Source of the DNA: Acorus gramineus
Lineage: Eukaryota > Streptophyta > Magnoliopsida > Acorales > Acoraceae
DNA length: 64,000 nucleotides
Direction: 5' to 3'
Assembly (NCBI GenBank): GCA_030737835.1
Contig: CM060847.1
Coordinates: 22,678,876-22,742,875 of the forward strand
Below the pieces are notes generated by a model. That model saw only the letters and a program-made list of their open reading frames with translations, did no database searches and had not been told where the DNA came from. A program made the translations under genes and the position numbers. Shown in pieces: positions 33,201 through 44,529 of the stretch (position 1 is its first letter; every line of letters begins with the position of its first letter).

Positions 33201-34953
33201 TCAACTAAACAAAGCCAAAAAATTACATTGAAGATAAATCCCATGTCAGTTTCATATGTTTAACAAGACTTCAACAGATAACTGATTGTGAAGACTGAGG
33301 ATTCTGTTTTGGCCATCCAATGACAGAGAAAGTTTTTTCATTTTGTCAATTATTTCTTTTCAAGCACTACTTTAGCAAATCAAACACCTTAAATACGAGA
33401 GAAACACTTGCATGATCAAGTTGGAGAAATCAGATATGCTTCATCAGCGTTTTAGACAATTAAGTACTGGCTCTTGATCAATAGAAGGAGAAATCAAATG
33501 AGATTGAAAAGTTAAATTAAGGAGAATTGACGCATATTAGCTATATTTTTATTAGAAAGTTAAAACAACTCCTATGAAAGTTGAGTTCCATTGACTGACT
33601 AGAACATTCTAACAAGTTCATGAGTCATATAATTATAGTGTGGAGGAGTCACAGACACACACGCCCTCTCCATATAACATGATCAATCCCCCCCCCCCAA
33701 CCCCCCCAAGAGGATGGCCATATGCAACAGCCCGAATAATGTTGTGCTCTGGTCACCGTCTGAGCCCGCCAAGACAAAGCATGCTATTCTTTGATTTCAC
33801 GGGGAGGGGATCCTGACTTCAATATGGTCATAAAGTCATTCAACAAAAGATAGGCACACACCAGACCAGCAGAGTTGATACTTGATACTTAAATGTGAGG
33901 CAATTGAGCAACTTGACTGAGTGAGCCAATGGACACACGACCAGAGGAGTAATCTCAATGGGGTTTAGTAGTAAGGAAGGGGAGGACTCCATTAAAGAAT
34001 TGAAATGAGCCATGACAAAAAGAAATATGAAAAATAGACATAAAAATCTGAAACTCACAAAATTTGATACAATGAAAATTTGAATACTAATGGACAATTT
34101 CAACGAGCATAATCTACACTTAAATCAAAATAATTAAAATAAAAATTAAAAATACAATATATTATTATACATGTATTCTATAAAACAAAATGGATTTCCT
34201 GTAATTATTATAGCGTAATTATTGTGTCTTTTGTTTCATGGAAATAATATAGGGTTGAAAGACAGTTTACTTACGCCCACTTGGGATCTTCAGCACCACA
34301 ATCTGCACAAATACGATTTTCACTTTTGTGCAAGAGATCTTTCAATCTCCTTGCAGTATCTGTGGGGTCAAAGGGGCAAGTTAGTTAATAAAGAGGGAAT
34401 AAAGTGGATGTTACAGTGTACAAAATTCTCAATGTGTTAAAACCATCATGAATATCAAAAGAGCCATATTAACCATGTCATGGAGAACATAAATCGTTAT
34501 ATTGTATTTCCCGTCAACCATATATACTGATAACAGAGAAAAAAATAGGGCTTGAATGGCATATTGGTGACAATAACATATATAGATAATCCCAAATTGG
34601 ATTTAATTAAGTTGTTCTAATGACACCTCGAATATCCCACATGGGGTTGGCCTTCGAAAATTCTCTTCTTTAAACAGCATCAACAGAAGCTCATACAGAA
34701 AGAGGTAGCCAAATGATATGGAATTTACTTAAGTTGACCTCTTTACGGAATCATTTCCTTGTGCTGGAATCAGTTTTAAATTCGCTATAAGCTCAATAAC
34801 AAATACACAAATAATTATATTGAGGATACATTCAAAGAACACGGGTAGTTACATAAAGAAGTCTAACATAAGAAAACAAATGATATTCAACAGTTCTACT
34901 AGCTCTAACAACAAACCTGAGGAAGACTTCTTGTTATACTGGAGATTACTCAT
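30204..34953 (-). CDS. AGD12: ARF GTPase-activating protein with C2 domain (AGD12/ZAC type), 8 coding exons, 331 aa
   Basis: Exons in order: 34917-34953, 34275-34359, 33042-33117, 32587-32750, 32358-32496, 31188-31304, 31011-31106, 30204-30485; phases agree (996 nt). The start, [12 protein letters not shown], lies in a 37-nt coding exon. The ArfGAP domain (about 14-130) has the zinc finger C30-x2-C33-x16-C50-x2-C53 and arginine finger R58 ([10 protein letters not shown]). The C2 domain (about 170-285) has likely Ca2+ ligands D191, D196, D242, D244 and D250 ([19 protein letters not shown]), then the family-typical [12 protein letters not shown] and ends ELELEW. Such proteins stimulate GTP hydrolysis on ARF GTPases and bind phosphoinositides through C2, acting in membrane trafficking. 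Length matches the family (about 337 aa). AGD11, AGD12 and AGD13 are close paralogues, so the exact number is uncertain. Confidence 0.92.
31561..31835. mobile_element. MITE with about 83-bp near-perfect inverted ends, in an AGD12 intron
   Basis: The left arm starts GGGATTTTTAGTTTTAAGTC and contains CCCCACAAACCATCATATTT; the right arm mirrors it up to AAAACTAAAAATCCC. Inside is a direct duplication of CCTG(T)GAGAGGGACCTATC-type sequence (about 31668 and 31716). A-rich 9-mers flank both ends, consistent with a Mutator-type 9-bp duplication that is hard to prove in an A-run. It sits in the 1.05-kb intron between coding exons 5 and 6. Confidence 0.85.
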
Positions 34954-35238
34954 TTCCCTTACAAGTCTTAATCATCCAAGGGTAAACTCCTTTTACCTAT
35001 ATCATCAAAAACTATCTCATTCAAGATACGCAGATCCAAATTCAGAAGTTTAAACACCAATGAATATGATGATAGTCAAAGAAGGACAGCGAACTGATAT
35101 ATATCTTCTCCAAATAACATAATGAACGACGGTAGGATCAAATGGAGAAGAATTTGGTGAACTGACCAACAAAAGCCATTCCAAATTCCGCTTTCAAAAT
35201 TCAATGAAAAAAATGCACAATCTATAAATCTTGAATGC

Positions 35239-35240
<2 letters not shown>

Positions 35241-35273
<33 letters not shown>
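35241..35273. repeat. (TA)n microsatellite
   Basis: About 16 TA units in the leader intron of the AGD12-type gene. Confidence 0.9.
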
Positions 35274-35275
<2 letters not shown>

Positions 35276-35517
35276 CTTTGTAACTTCAAACAGTCACAAA
35301 TAATTCCCCTTTTTTTAAATCTTCTTTCATCAAGTCAGTGATTTGAAATTAAAATGGAAATTTTGAAACCACAAAACTGTTCATAACATACAAACCCAAA
35401 CACCACTGAAATCACAACCAAAAAAATTACTTAAATCACTGACAAAAAAAAAAAAAAAAACGAAACGAACGAAGGAAATGTAGATCTTCAATTCAACGGA
35501 GATCCATTGGTTCTTAC

Positions 35518-35634
35518 CTTTGTTTTTTGGGTGGCGGAAGCGAAATCGAATTAGATCAGATCGAACGAAAAAATTTATATTTTGACTTTTGAATATCTTG
35601 AGAGGTTTCGGATGAGATGCTTCGTTTATATATG
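35518..35634 (-). promoter_or_regulatory. TATA box and non-coding first exon of the AGD12-type gene
   Basis: CATATATAAA on the minus strand (35625-35634) is a good plant TATA box. A splice donor, CAAAG|GTAAGAACC, lies at 35517, about 80 bp past the expected transcription start, and no ATG lies between. This fits an untranslated first exon (about 35518-35600) spliced to the small ATG exon at 34953. Alternatively an upstream ATG at 35659 is in phase with the donor, but it lies before the TATA box. Confidence 0.55.
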
Positions 35635-35742
35635 TTTTTTTTTTCCCCTGAAAAGCCACAATCGTTTTCGATTTTCACACGTGTCTTTAAAATTCAATTT
35701 TTTTAATAAAAAACCAAAGTCAGGTGTAACTGTTTTTACGTT

Positions 35743-36279
35743 GGGAAAGATTTTAATAACCCCCCTGAAAATTGCCTGAAATTTATGTAACCCCTTAACT
35801 TTTCCTAAAGTTCATATAACCCCCTAAAACACATATGTAAATCCAAATAGCCCCTTAAATAAAATTTTTGTTGACAGTTTAGGATTATTTTACAAATATT
35901 ATGTCTGTTAACCTTAGTTGAAAACAAAATATACCAAAACCCCCCTACAATGTGCTAAAAATGCATAAAATCCTCTGTAAATGATAATTTTACCCCTCCA
36001 GATAGGGTTTTATAATCAATCCATAAAGGTAAATTCATCATTTATAAAAAAAATTCTACATTTTAAACAAATTGCAGAGGTTTTTTTGGTATACTGTGTT
36101 TTAGTCAGGGTTAATAAAATAAATATTCGTAGAATATTCTTCATCTGCCAATGAAAGTTTAACTCAAAAAGTTATTTGGATTTACATATGTGTTTTTAGG
36201 GGATTATATGGACTTTAAGAAAAGCGAAGGGGTTATATGAATTTCTGGCAGTCTACATGTGGATATTTGGATTTTTCCC
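35743..36279. mobile_element. MULE-type MITE just upstream of the AGD12 promoter
   Basis: Inverted ends of about 130 bp: the left arm runs GGGAAAGATTTTAATAACCC ... CATATAACCCCCTAAAACAC, ATATGTAAATCCAAATA; the right arm mirrors it, with complement GGGAAAAATCCAAATATCCA ... ATAATCCCCTAAAAACACAT. The flanking 9-mers (tttacgtt / ttctttgta side) are only loosely alike. There is no coding interior. Confidence 0.75.
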
Positions 36280-37110
36280 TTCTTTGTAATGATTAAGAAT
36301 AAAGTTAAAGTTAGTGACGACCATAGAACAATAAACATCATCTCATCTCATTTATACAGTATTGTATGAATCATTAGATAAAAAACAATGTAAAAAATGA
36401 CAAGTAATTATCAAGTGATACATGGATTGTGAGACGCTCTATAAATTACACACATTTTCCATTGCCGTCTTTCATCTAATCTCATGTGTTTTTATATCTA
36501 ACAATATATTTTTTAATTAAAAAATTTCATATTTTTTTAAAAATTTAATTATATAATAATTTATTAGATTACATGAGCGAAGAATGTGAAAACTCTTTTA
36601 CACTACAAATAAAATAACAAATGTGATTTTATGTAACATTTTTCTTAATCCCCTATTGAATCATCCGATTTTGAAATGGGAGGAGATATTTCCTCCACCC
36701 TTTATTTCATATCTACCACCCAATGACTCAATGGGTGATGGGTTTGAAAAACTGAAAGAGGAGAGAGAGAAGAGAAAGAGAAGAAGAGAGATAGGGAGGT
36801 TGTCGGGCGGAGGGAGTAGCGAGATGAAGGCATGGGGTAGAGAGAGAGAGCCGGGAGGGAAGAGGGCGGCGAGGCTGACTCCTCTATCATACACACACAC
36901 ACAAAATAAAATATAATAATTTTTTATATTTTTATTTCTGTTTATACTTGCATATATTTGCTTTCAAAACCTTTTTGTAAATTAATCTTTCACTTTATTT
37001 TTTAATCTGACAATAAAGATGTCATTGTAAAATAAATTAAAGTGCAATTAAATGGATTTTATCATATGATTTAAGAGGAGATAGATGATTCATTTGGTGA
37101 TTATTTTTAA
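36280..37110. other. Intergenic, AT-rich with a purine-rich island
   Basis: 36740-36870 is rich in GAGAGA on the plus strand, which creates overlapping short frames on both strands. No domain or RNA gene was recognised. Confidence 0.6.
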
Positions 37111-37113
37111 TCA

Positions 37114-37161
37114 TCTATATTATATTATATTATTATATTACTATATAAAAGTCTCTTAAAC
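37114..37161 (+). mobile_element. Helitron-like 5' end, copy 1
   Basis: TCTATATTATATTATATTAT leads to ATATAAAAGTCTCTTAA, preceded by A. Plant Helitrons start with TC after an A and commonly show this TCTATA...TATAAAAGTCTC pattern. Two further copies start at 38506 and 39111. Confidence 0.45.
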
Positions 37162-37257
37162 CAAAAACCTGTCATTTGACCATTTGACCCTTGTCAATTC
37201 ATTCAATTCCATTACAGTCCATTCACACCACTTTAATAACAACCATTTTTTCAATTT

Positions 37258-37793
37258 ACCCCTACATTTTTATTCAATTCCATTAAAATCCATTTTCATC
37301 ATGTAACATATTTATTAACTTATATTTAAAATTGGTTATCATAATATTAATATGATACTCCTACATTTCTATTCAATCCCATGAAAATCCATTTACAACA
37401 TTTTAATTTCATTCATAGTTTATTCTAATACATACATTTCATCATGTGACATATTAACTTATAGTTAAATTTGGTTATCATAATATTATTAGGATAAGAG
37501 GATCCTTATAAAATAAAAATATATTGAAAATATAATTCGCACAAAAAAAATTCACATTTCATTTTTAATTTGGTTTCATTTTTACTCTTACATTTCTACT
37601 CAATTCCATGAAAATCCATTTACAACATTTTAATTTCATTCATAGTTTATTATAATACATACATTTTATCATGTAACATATTGATTAACTTATAGTTAGA
37701 TTTGATTATCATAATATTATTAGAATAAGAGGATCCTTATAAAATAAAAATATATTGAAAATATAATTCGCACAAAAAAAATTCCCATTTCAT
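37258..37793. repeat. Three diverged tandem copies, unit up to 227 bp
   Basis: CTACATTT(T/C)TA(T/C)TCAATTCCAT starts at about 37258, 37361 and 37588. The two long copies share CATTTACAACATTTTAATTT, AGGATCCTTATAAAATAAAA and ATATAATTCGCACAAAAAAA. Weaker copies continue at 38630-39010 and 41690-41760. Confidence 0.8.
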
Positions 37794-38505
37794 ATGCAAA
37801 AACATGATACAATTAAAATAAAGTATCAAATATTAATGTAATCTTCATTATAGATTTCCAAATTAAAGTATGTTATGATTATACATGTAAAATAAATTGT
37901 CAACAAATCCAAATTTTTAGTGTTCCAAAAAATAATAATTCAATGCAATATTTATTAAAACGATTATTTTAAAACGCCATGCTTAAATTTTGAATGTTTT
38001 AAAAAAATAGTATTATTAAACTCCCCCAACAATCAATGATTGGCGTTTGTTGAATCTATTCAATTCACACCTATTAGCATTTATTTAATTCACACCTATT
38101 GGATTAGCATTTACTCTATTCACTTGAATACAGCTCGAGAAATAATGATTCTAATTTCTCTTGTGTATTTTTTTTATTCTTCATATACATCTATAGAATC
38201 ATATTAACAACTTATTCCCCATCTATTTGGGTTGAAATTGATGAATAACTAATACCAGTATTAGTGTTTATTAGTGTTGAATAGAAATATAAGTGGGGTG
38301 TCGAAATAATCAATGGTCCATATATAACATCAACCCAACAAAAAAAAATATAATTGACAGTAACAATGCAATCCAATAAAAAAAAACTTATAAAATACTG
38401 CTACGAAAAAAAAAAAATTATTGCTATAAAAAAGGACAAATTCAGATTTCAGCTTTGTGTGAACTCGACAATAAATTTAATCTCAAATGCAAACGCATGA
38501 TACAA

Positions 38506-38552
38506 TCTATATTACATTATATTATTATTATTATATATAAAAGTCTCTTAAC
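38506..38552 (+). mobile_element. Helitron-like 5' end, copy 2
   Basis: TCTATATTACATTATATTAT followed by ATATATAAAAGTCTCTTAA and ACCCAAAAA, again preceded by A. The following 150 bp (CCATTTTACCCC, CACCACTTGAATCACAAC) repeat the sequence that follows copy 1. Confidence 0.45.
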
Positions 38553-39110
38553 CCAAAAAACTGCCAATTGACCATTTTACCCCGACCAGTCCATTCAATC
38601 CCATTACAATCGATTCACACCACTTGAATCACAACTATTTGACCATTTTACCCCTATAATTCTATTCAATCCCATGAAAATCTATTGACATCATTTTAAT
38701 CTCATTCATAATTTAAATTATATATATTTGAATTTTTTATATATACCAATTGAAATTAGATTACTATATTTATTAACTTATAATTAAATTCGGATACCAT
38801 AATATTATCAAGATAAGGGGATGCTTATAAAATGAAAAGATATTCAAAATATAATTCACTATTAGAAATTGAAAGGATGTTCAAAATAGAATTCACTGTT
38901 ACCAACTGAAATTAGATTAATATATTTATTAATTTATAATTAAAATTGGATATCATAGTATTATCAGAATAATGGAATACGTAAAAAATGAAAGGATATT
39001 CAAAATATAATATGTTGTTATAATATATTTTGTACTCTATTTTAATTATATGAAAATTATGTTACCACATATATGTAAATAAATTCATAATCCTATTTTT
39101 ATTAATTTAA

Positions 39111-39150
39111 TCTATATTTTATGTTACATATAAAAATCTCTTAACAAGAA
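39111..39150 (+). mobile_element. Helitron-like 5' end, copy 3 (short)
   Basis: TCTATATTTTATGTTACATA then TAAAAATCTCTTAACAAG, preceded by A. It is cut 25 bp later by the solo LTR at 39175. Confidence 0.4.
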
Positions 39151-39174
39151 AAACAAAAATTTGATTATTATATA

Positions 39175-39882
39175 TGTAGAAGCCAAAATGTGTCACACCG
39201 TAGGATCTGTTTAAAAGGCCATACTGCCTCGACCCATGACATGGGGCCATAAACACACCACCATCTCAGGTCGAGCCAATAAATAGTCTGGTTGAATTCC
39301 CGACCAAACCTAGGTGAATGGGGGCATAGCTCCTGTCCGACTTGAATCAAAAGCACGGAGTCCGCATCGATGAGATATTAGAAATCCCAGGGAATATTCC
39401 CTTACATAGTGGCTGTAATAAACTGTTAGAAGGTGGTTACAAGGCACTGATCATAAGATCCTATGTGTCGACCGATCCAAGAGCCACGTGGAAGATTCCA
39501 TCCCATGATATGCTCACACCTCCATGGTAATAAGCACACCCCTCCCACTATAAATAGGAGGGTATCCCCTTCATCAAAAGGGGAGAAAGACTTCTTCTGC
39601 TTCCCCAAAAAAGAGAACCCTATACCCAAGCTTGAAATCCCATTTTAATGGAGATTGTGCTTCACCGTCGAATGTTCTCGTAAAAAAGAAACTACGTGTG
39701 GCTTTATCCTTAAAAAAGAGTACGTAGGCAGCCTGATTTACATCAGGTTCAGTCCAGACGAACCTCATCAATCCCTCCACGGTGGACCCTAATCGTCGTC
39801 TCTTCGCGGATCTCCTCAAACCAAACCCGGACCGTCCTCAAGTCCGGCCCAATCAAAGAGAAGGACATTTTCACCTCCCACA
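39175..39882 (+). mobile_element. Solo LTR, 708 bp, with 5-bp target duplication
   Basis: Starts TGTAGAAGCCAAAATGTG, ends CACCTCCCACA, and is flanked by atata on both sides (39170-39174, 39883-39887). It contains a promoter-like TATAAATAGG (about 39551). No internal coding. It resembles the LTR at 47852-48615 in its start and its CCCACA end. Family (Ty3 or Copia) not settled. Confidence 0.8.
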
Positions 39883-39887
39883 ATATA

Positions 39888-40240
39888 CCCCTACTAATCA
39901 CTCGAAAATATTATGACAACAATCCCTTCACACTTATTTAATCCCATGACATTCGTTCTAAAACTTTCACTCGAAGAATTTATCCCATTCAATTAATAAA
40001 ATTCCTCCAAACCCTTTCTCAATGAATCATTCATCATTCCCACACCATTTCACATGAAAACATTATTTTCATTAATTACTATTAAAACCTCCAAATGAAA
40101 ATTCATCACTCATCAAATCTAGAAAATACATTATGACCCTAAAATTAAGATCATTCCACTTCCTTCTCAACGTTTCAAATCCTCTCATCTTCTCCTCCTC
40201 AATCACCATCCCTAATAAAGGTCCGTGGGTCTATCGATTC
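39888..40240. other. Sequence between the solo LTR and the CT repeat
   Basis: C- and A-rich non-coding DNA (ATCCCATGACATTCG, CTTCTCAACG); no gene recognised. Confidence 0.4.
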
Positions 40241-40241
40241 A

Positions 40242-40242
<1 letters not shown>

Positions 40243-40281
<39 letters not shown>
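40243..40281. repeat. (CT)n microsatellite
   Basis: About 19 CT units, of the kind often found in plant 5' leaders. No gene start is convincing beside it. Confidence 0.9.
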
Positions 40282-40285
<4 letters not shown>

Positions 40286-40732
40286 GCTTTTCGGTTGATC
40301 ATTCGTTTATTTATTGATTGGGCTATGTGTTTTTGTTGTGTGTTTATTTTATAGAATTTTTTGACAAAGCCGGATAAGACAAAGAATGCTCCGTCAATTT
40401 GATGGTGTGACATTGCACCATCCCTCGTGAGGATGTGTTATGTTCTTGTAGTCATATAATTCCTAATTTTCATGTCCTGATCTTTTATTTCCAAATCTCT
40501 TTATTAATAAACTAAGTTCACGGATTGCATTTTTACATATTGTTTAGCAGATACAGGACAAACTTTTTTTTTTATTAGACTGTGGGCAAAAAATGAAAAA
40601 GATGCATTTTACCCAAAAGCGACTTACGATTCTAATGTATATCTGCTACCCAGAATCCCATTAGAGTAATACCATTGTAATGGGATGGTTTTATTTATTT
40701 ATTTATTTATTTTAAATTTTGTTTGGTTTATT

Positions 40733-41190
40733 ATGTCAATGTTGCAATAATTGGGCTTGGTTTGGATTTCACCGGAACAAAATCATTTGGTTTTGTGGAC
40801 ACTTTTGCAGAGAGTTTGGTGAGTTGTACCACACTTACATTGCTAATTTTTTTTAAAAACGTAACTGTAACATAATTATGTTTTGCATGAACAAGTGGCT
40901 GGTTTAGATAGAAGCTGGAAGAGACCTCCTGGGGTGACAACAAAACTAATAAATTCAAAAGCCGCAAAAGGTAATTAATCACCTTTACATAACAATGTAG
41001 TCATGAATATAAAATACTATAGCATCATTGATTTATATGCATTAACAGATTTTAAACTAAGCAGGATTTTATTACATTGAATATACCTTTGCAAAACCTT
41101 GGAGAGACATGCAGACACATACTTTGCAATCGGGATGGCCAAATATTGTTGGTACAATAGACCATATACCATGACAGGGCAGGTAAATAC
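40733..41190 (+). other. Exon-like segments of unknown origin
   Basis: Three short open stretches each end at a splice-donor-like site: 40733-40816 (VAIIGLGLDFTGTKSFGFVD ... |GTGAGT), about 40890-40970 (DRSWKRPPGVTTKLINS ... AAAAG|GTAATT) and about 41094-41181 (RHADTYFAIGMAKYCWYN ... GGGCAG|GTAAAT). Convincing acceptors are missing, and I do not recognise a protein family. They could be a gene fragment carried by a transposon (they lie between Helitron-like ends) or chance. Minus-strand frames cover the same DNA. Confidence 0.25.
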
Positions 41191-41199
41191 TCGACATGA

Positions 41200-42420
41200 G
41201 TGATATTCTTTCATGACATTCACGTAAAAACATATTTTAAATGCATGTTTGTGATCTTCATTTGTCAAGGTTCACTGAAATTTATGGAGGACGAGTCAGA
41301 TAAATAAAGGTCTACGATTGACACGGTGAGAAATTTTTTCAGTATATCAACTTCACCTGTACTTTGAGTTACTGGTTGAACTTCATCATAATCACTGAAT
41401 CCTTGTGTCTTGCAGTGTGTTTCTTCTTTCAGATTCACCTAAACATATGATAAAGAAATCATGATTCAAAAGCATTGTAATTGAAGGTTTGAGATCACAT
41501 GTATTGGCAAACGCACATTAACAAAGTTAACAAATTTAGTTACAATAATATTTTCTTATTTATGACATGCAGGTCTAAATGTAAGAAACCGAATGTCTAT
41601 AAACAAATGAGTACATGAAATTTTTTTTAATAATTGAATTGAATTTTTAAATAATTTCATTTTGAGATCTATATATATTAGGAGAGGCTTATAAAATCAA
41701 TAGATATTCAAGATATAATTATGTATTATAATTTTTTGGTACTCTATTTTGATTAGGAAAATATCGGAATCAAATTATATTCTAAAAAAATCTATGAAAT
41801 CAAATCCTATTCAAATTCTTAACCTTACATATTGGAATCAAATAAATTTTTATTTATATGTTCATCGATGAGTTAAGCATTGTGTGAACCCAATTTCAAA
41901 TCACTATATTTTCTAATCTAGTCATTGAAAGATTTTTTGTTATGCCATCCATGAAAGGAAGCATTTTTTTTTTTCAAAACTGACTCCTTCCTTTGGTACC
42001 ACTATTATGTTTAGAGGTTCGAATTCATTACATCATCATGTATATAGTTAGAATTTCTGATTATTTCTTCTAATTCTTGCAAAGAATGAGTTTTATTTAT
42101 GATGTTTTAATAGATTAATCCCTTGTTTGTATAATATTTTATGTGTCACATAAAATTGTTTCAACGGCTATGCCAACATAAACTAAGATCTAATAGTAAT
42201 TGTAGAGGTGGACTTAAATAGTCTACTTATATAATATAGTCTATAGTGATGGATTAGAGTACTCTTCCTTGCATTTTATAATTATTATCTCAGTTATTAC
42301 TCTCACATAATTTGCACATATTCCCTAACGCAACAGCTAATATAATGATAGAATTGTCATTCAAAAAATTAAATCATTATCCACCTCGTATCTATTGTTT
42401 TTCTTCAATTTTCTTAGGGT
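41200..42420. other. Intergenic, AT-rich repeats
   Basis: Includes a further copy of the GGCTTATAAAATCAATAGAT / ATTCAAGATATAATT type repeat (41690-41760). No gene recognised. Confidence 0.5.
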
Positions 42421-42426
42421 GTATCA

Positions 42427-42428
<2 letters not shown>

Positions 42429-42460
<32 letters not shown>

Positions 42461-42461
42461 T
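42429..42461. repeat. (AAT)n microsatellite
   Basis: About 11 AAT units. Confidence 0.9.
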
Positions 42462-42592
42462 GTTTCTAATGAGAGTAACAAAAAAATGCAACTCAACAAA
42501 AAAAAATATTATATTATGCATTATTATTATGTACCATGATGTTTCAATTTATATCAAATAGGCCTATGAGTCTATGACAGCCCCAAGATAGA

Positions 42593-42690
42593 GGACACAC
42601 AATATGTTCTTTGCAGTGAGTCATTTTTTGTGTAATAGCTTGTTAGCCTAGGATGACACACAATATGTTCTTTGCAGTGAGTCATTTTTT
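42593..42690. repeat. Short direct duplication
   Basis: GACACACAATATGTTCTTTG followed by CAGTGAGTCATTTTTT occurs twice, about 62 bp apart. Confidence 0.85.
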
Positions 42691-42699
42691 TTTCTATCC

Positions 42700-43328
42700 C
42701 TGATCATCACACATTATGTATTTGCAAAAGTCTTTTATTCGTGTTTTATTATCTTGAAATAAGTAATGTTAAGATCTATATAATAAATGCCCATTTCCAG
42801 AAAAGGATCAAAACAAAAAATCGAGAGACTAAATTAGAATATTATATTATGAGACACACTCAATAAGACCTAATAGGCATAACAATTCAATTGATGCACA
42901 AACGGATAAGAGAATTAAGCATCCAAACACCAACCTAAAACAATTTATAAATGGTTCAATTAACAATAAATATTTAGAAAACATAAAAATATTATAATCA
43001 TTAAGTGTTCTAAGTTACTATGTTTAAATGGAGATGACCCCGAACTTTCATATCGAAAGCAAAGAGTATATGATTTTTTTTTGTCGGAGCATCTTATTTT
43101 ACATGCTGAAAGGATGCATATATGTGTTTGCTTTTGCATCTTCATAGCCATTTTGCATTAATAAATGCTTTATTGATGTGCAAATGATACATATGAAGAA
43201 TTAGTATACTCTTTATTTCTTACATTGAATGCTGGGAGAGTAAATATATAAAAACTTTGCGTTGTGTTGTCCTAATTTGTTTATCAAATGGTTCATTCTC
43301 TATATGTGCTATATATATAAATTAAAAA
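42700..43328. other. Intergenic, AT-rich
   Basis: No frame, RNA gene or repeat recognised. Confidence 0.6.
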
Positions 43329-43337
43329 AAAATTAGA

Positions 43338-44021
43338 TGGAAAAAATCGATATGACTCCTTGAAAAATTAGCTAAATCGGTGTTAGTCCCTATATAATTA
43401 AAAAATCGTCATAGGTCATCAGAAAGTATGTATGGGTAACGGATTTAGTCCCCAAGTTAAATTGCTCCAGTAAATACATTAAAATAAGTCCCAGTAAAAT
43501 ATAAAAAATTTGATTTAGTCCTTTTGATGACCAAAATGCCCTTGTTTTTTCTTGAAAATTCTCTTGCTATCCTATACTCACTAACGGTATTTAAAAAAAA
43601 GGTACAACTCCCTAAAAACTTATGAAAATGAGAAAACGTTTCTGTAAAAATCTCCTTAAAGTCAACTGACAAATTTGGTTAGTGCCTTACAGTAATTTAT
43701 CAAATAAATTGTAAAAGGGTATTACAGTAATTCAACTACAAATTTGGTTAATTTCAATTACGATAGGAACTAAAATAAATATCGTCTAAAAAGATTTAGT
43801 GATTTTCATAAGTTTTTAGAGAGATATATCGATTTTTCAAAAATGAGGAGTGAGGGCATTTTTATAACTTTTAATATGTAGTTAAGATCAACCATGTACC
43901 TAGTAAGTTGGGGTGATAATAGAGACTGAAACGATATTTTTCTAATAACATAGGGACCTGTGGCGATTTTTCAATTTTACAAATTTAGCTAACTTTACAA
44001 GGACTTGTATTGATTTTTCCC
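43338..44021. mobile_element. Mutator-type MITE with exact 9-bp target duplication
   Basis: Imperfect inverted ends of about 85 bp: the left arm starts TGGAAAAAATCGATATGACT and contains TTAGCTAAATCGGTG; the complement of the right arm starts GGGAAAAATCAATACAAGTC and contains TTAGCTAAATTTG. The flanks are the identical 9-mer aaaattaga (43329-43337 and 44022-44030). No transposase. The 70-codon frame inside (43457-43672) is incidental. Confidence 0.88.
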
Positions 44022-44030
44022 AAAATTAGA

Positions 44031-44529
44031 AAGGATAATATAAACCATGTATGTGTATGATAGCGTGTTTCATCAAATTCATTTATTGTTGTATGTTTTT
44101 CAAATCATATCTAATATATCTTACATTATCTCTGACAAAATTATTTTTTTAAAAAAAAATTCTTACTCCTGTCAATCAGATTCTAATTATCATATTTACT
44201 TCTATTTTTGTGGTATATTTTCAACCATTCATTATTATCTTTTTTGTATGTATGTTTTTAAAATTTAAATCCATATTTGTTTAAAAATAAATTCATTACA
44301 TTACCTAATATATCCTACATTATCTATGACAAAAATGACTTTTTTTTTATAAAAATCAATTCTTACCTGTGTTAATCATATTCTCATTAGCATATTTACT
44401 TGTATTTTTGTGATGTATTTTCAATTATTTGTTATTATCTTTTTTGAATATATTCCCTTCCTAAAATTTATTTAAAATTTATTTATCGTACTTTTTGTTT
44501 TCTATGGTTCACTTTTTCTTTTCTATTTC
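44031..44529. other. AT-rich spacer with a local duplication
   Basis: About 44100-44270 and 44300-44450 share CTAATATATC(T/C)TACATTATCT and ATATTTACTT(C/G)TATTTTTGTG, a diverged tandem pair of about 200 bp. No gene. Confidence 0.6.

Noticed and set aside
35381-35659. 92-codon minus-strand frame starting at 35659, in phase with the AGD12 donor
   Set aside because: Its ATG lies upstream of the likely TATA box, so it is probably not in the transcript; the 37-nt exon at 34917-34953 gives a better start.
36623-36916. Overlapping frames on both strands, rich in Glu/Arg/Lys or Ser/Leu/Pro
   Set aside because: Produced by a GA-rich island; no motif and no splice context.
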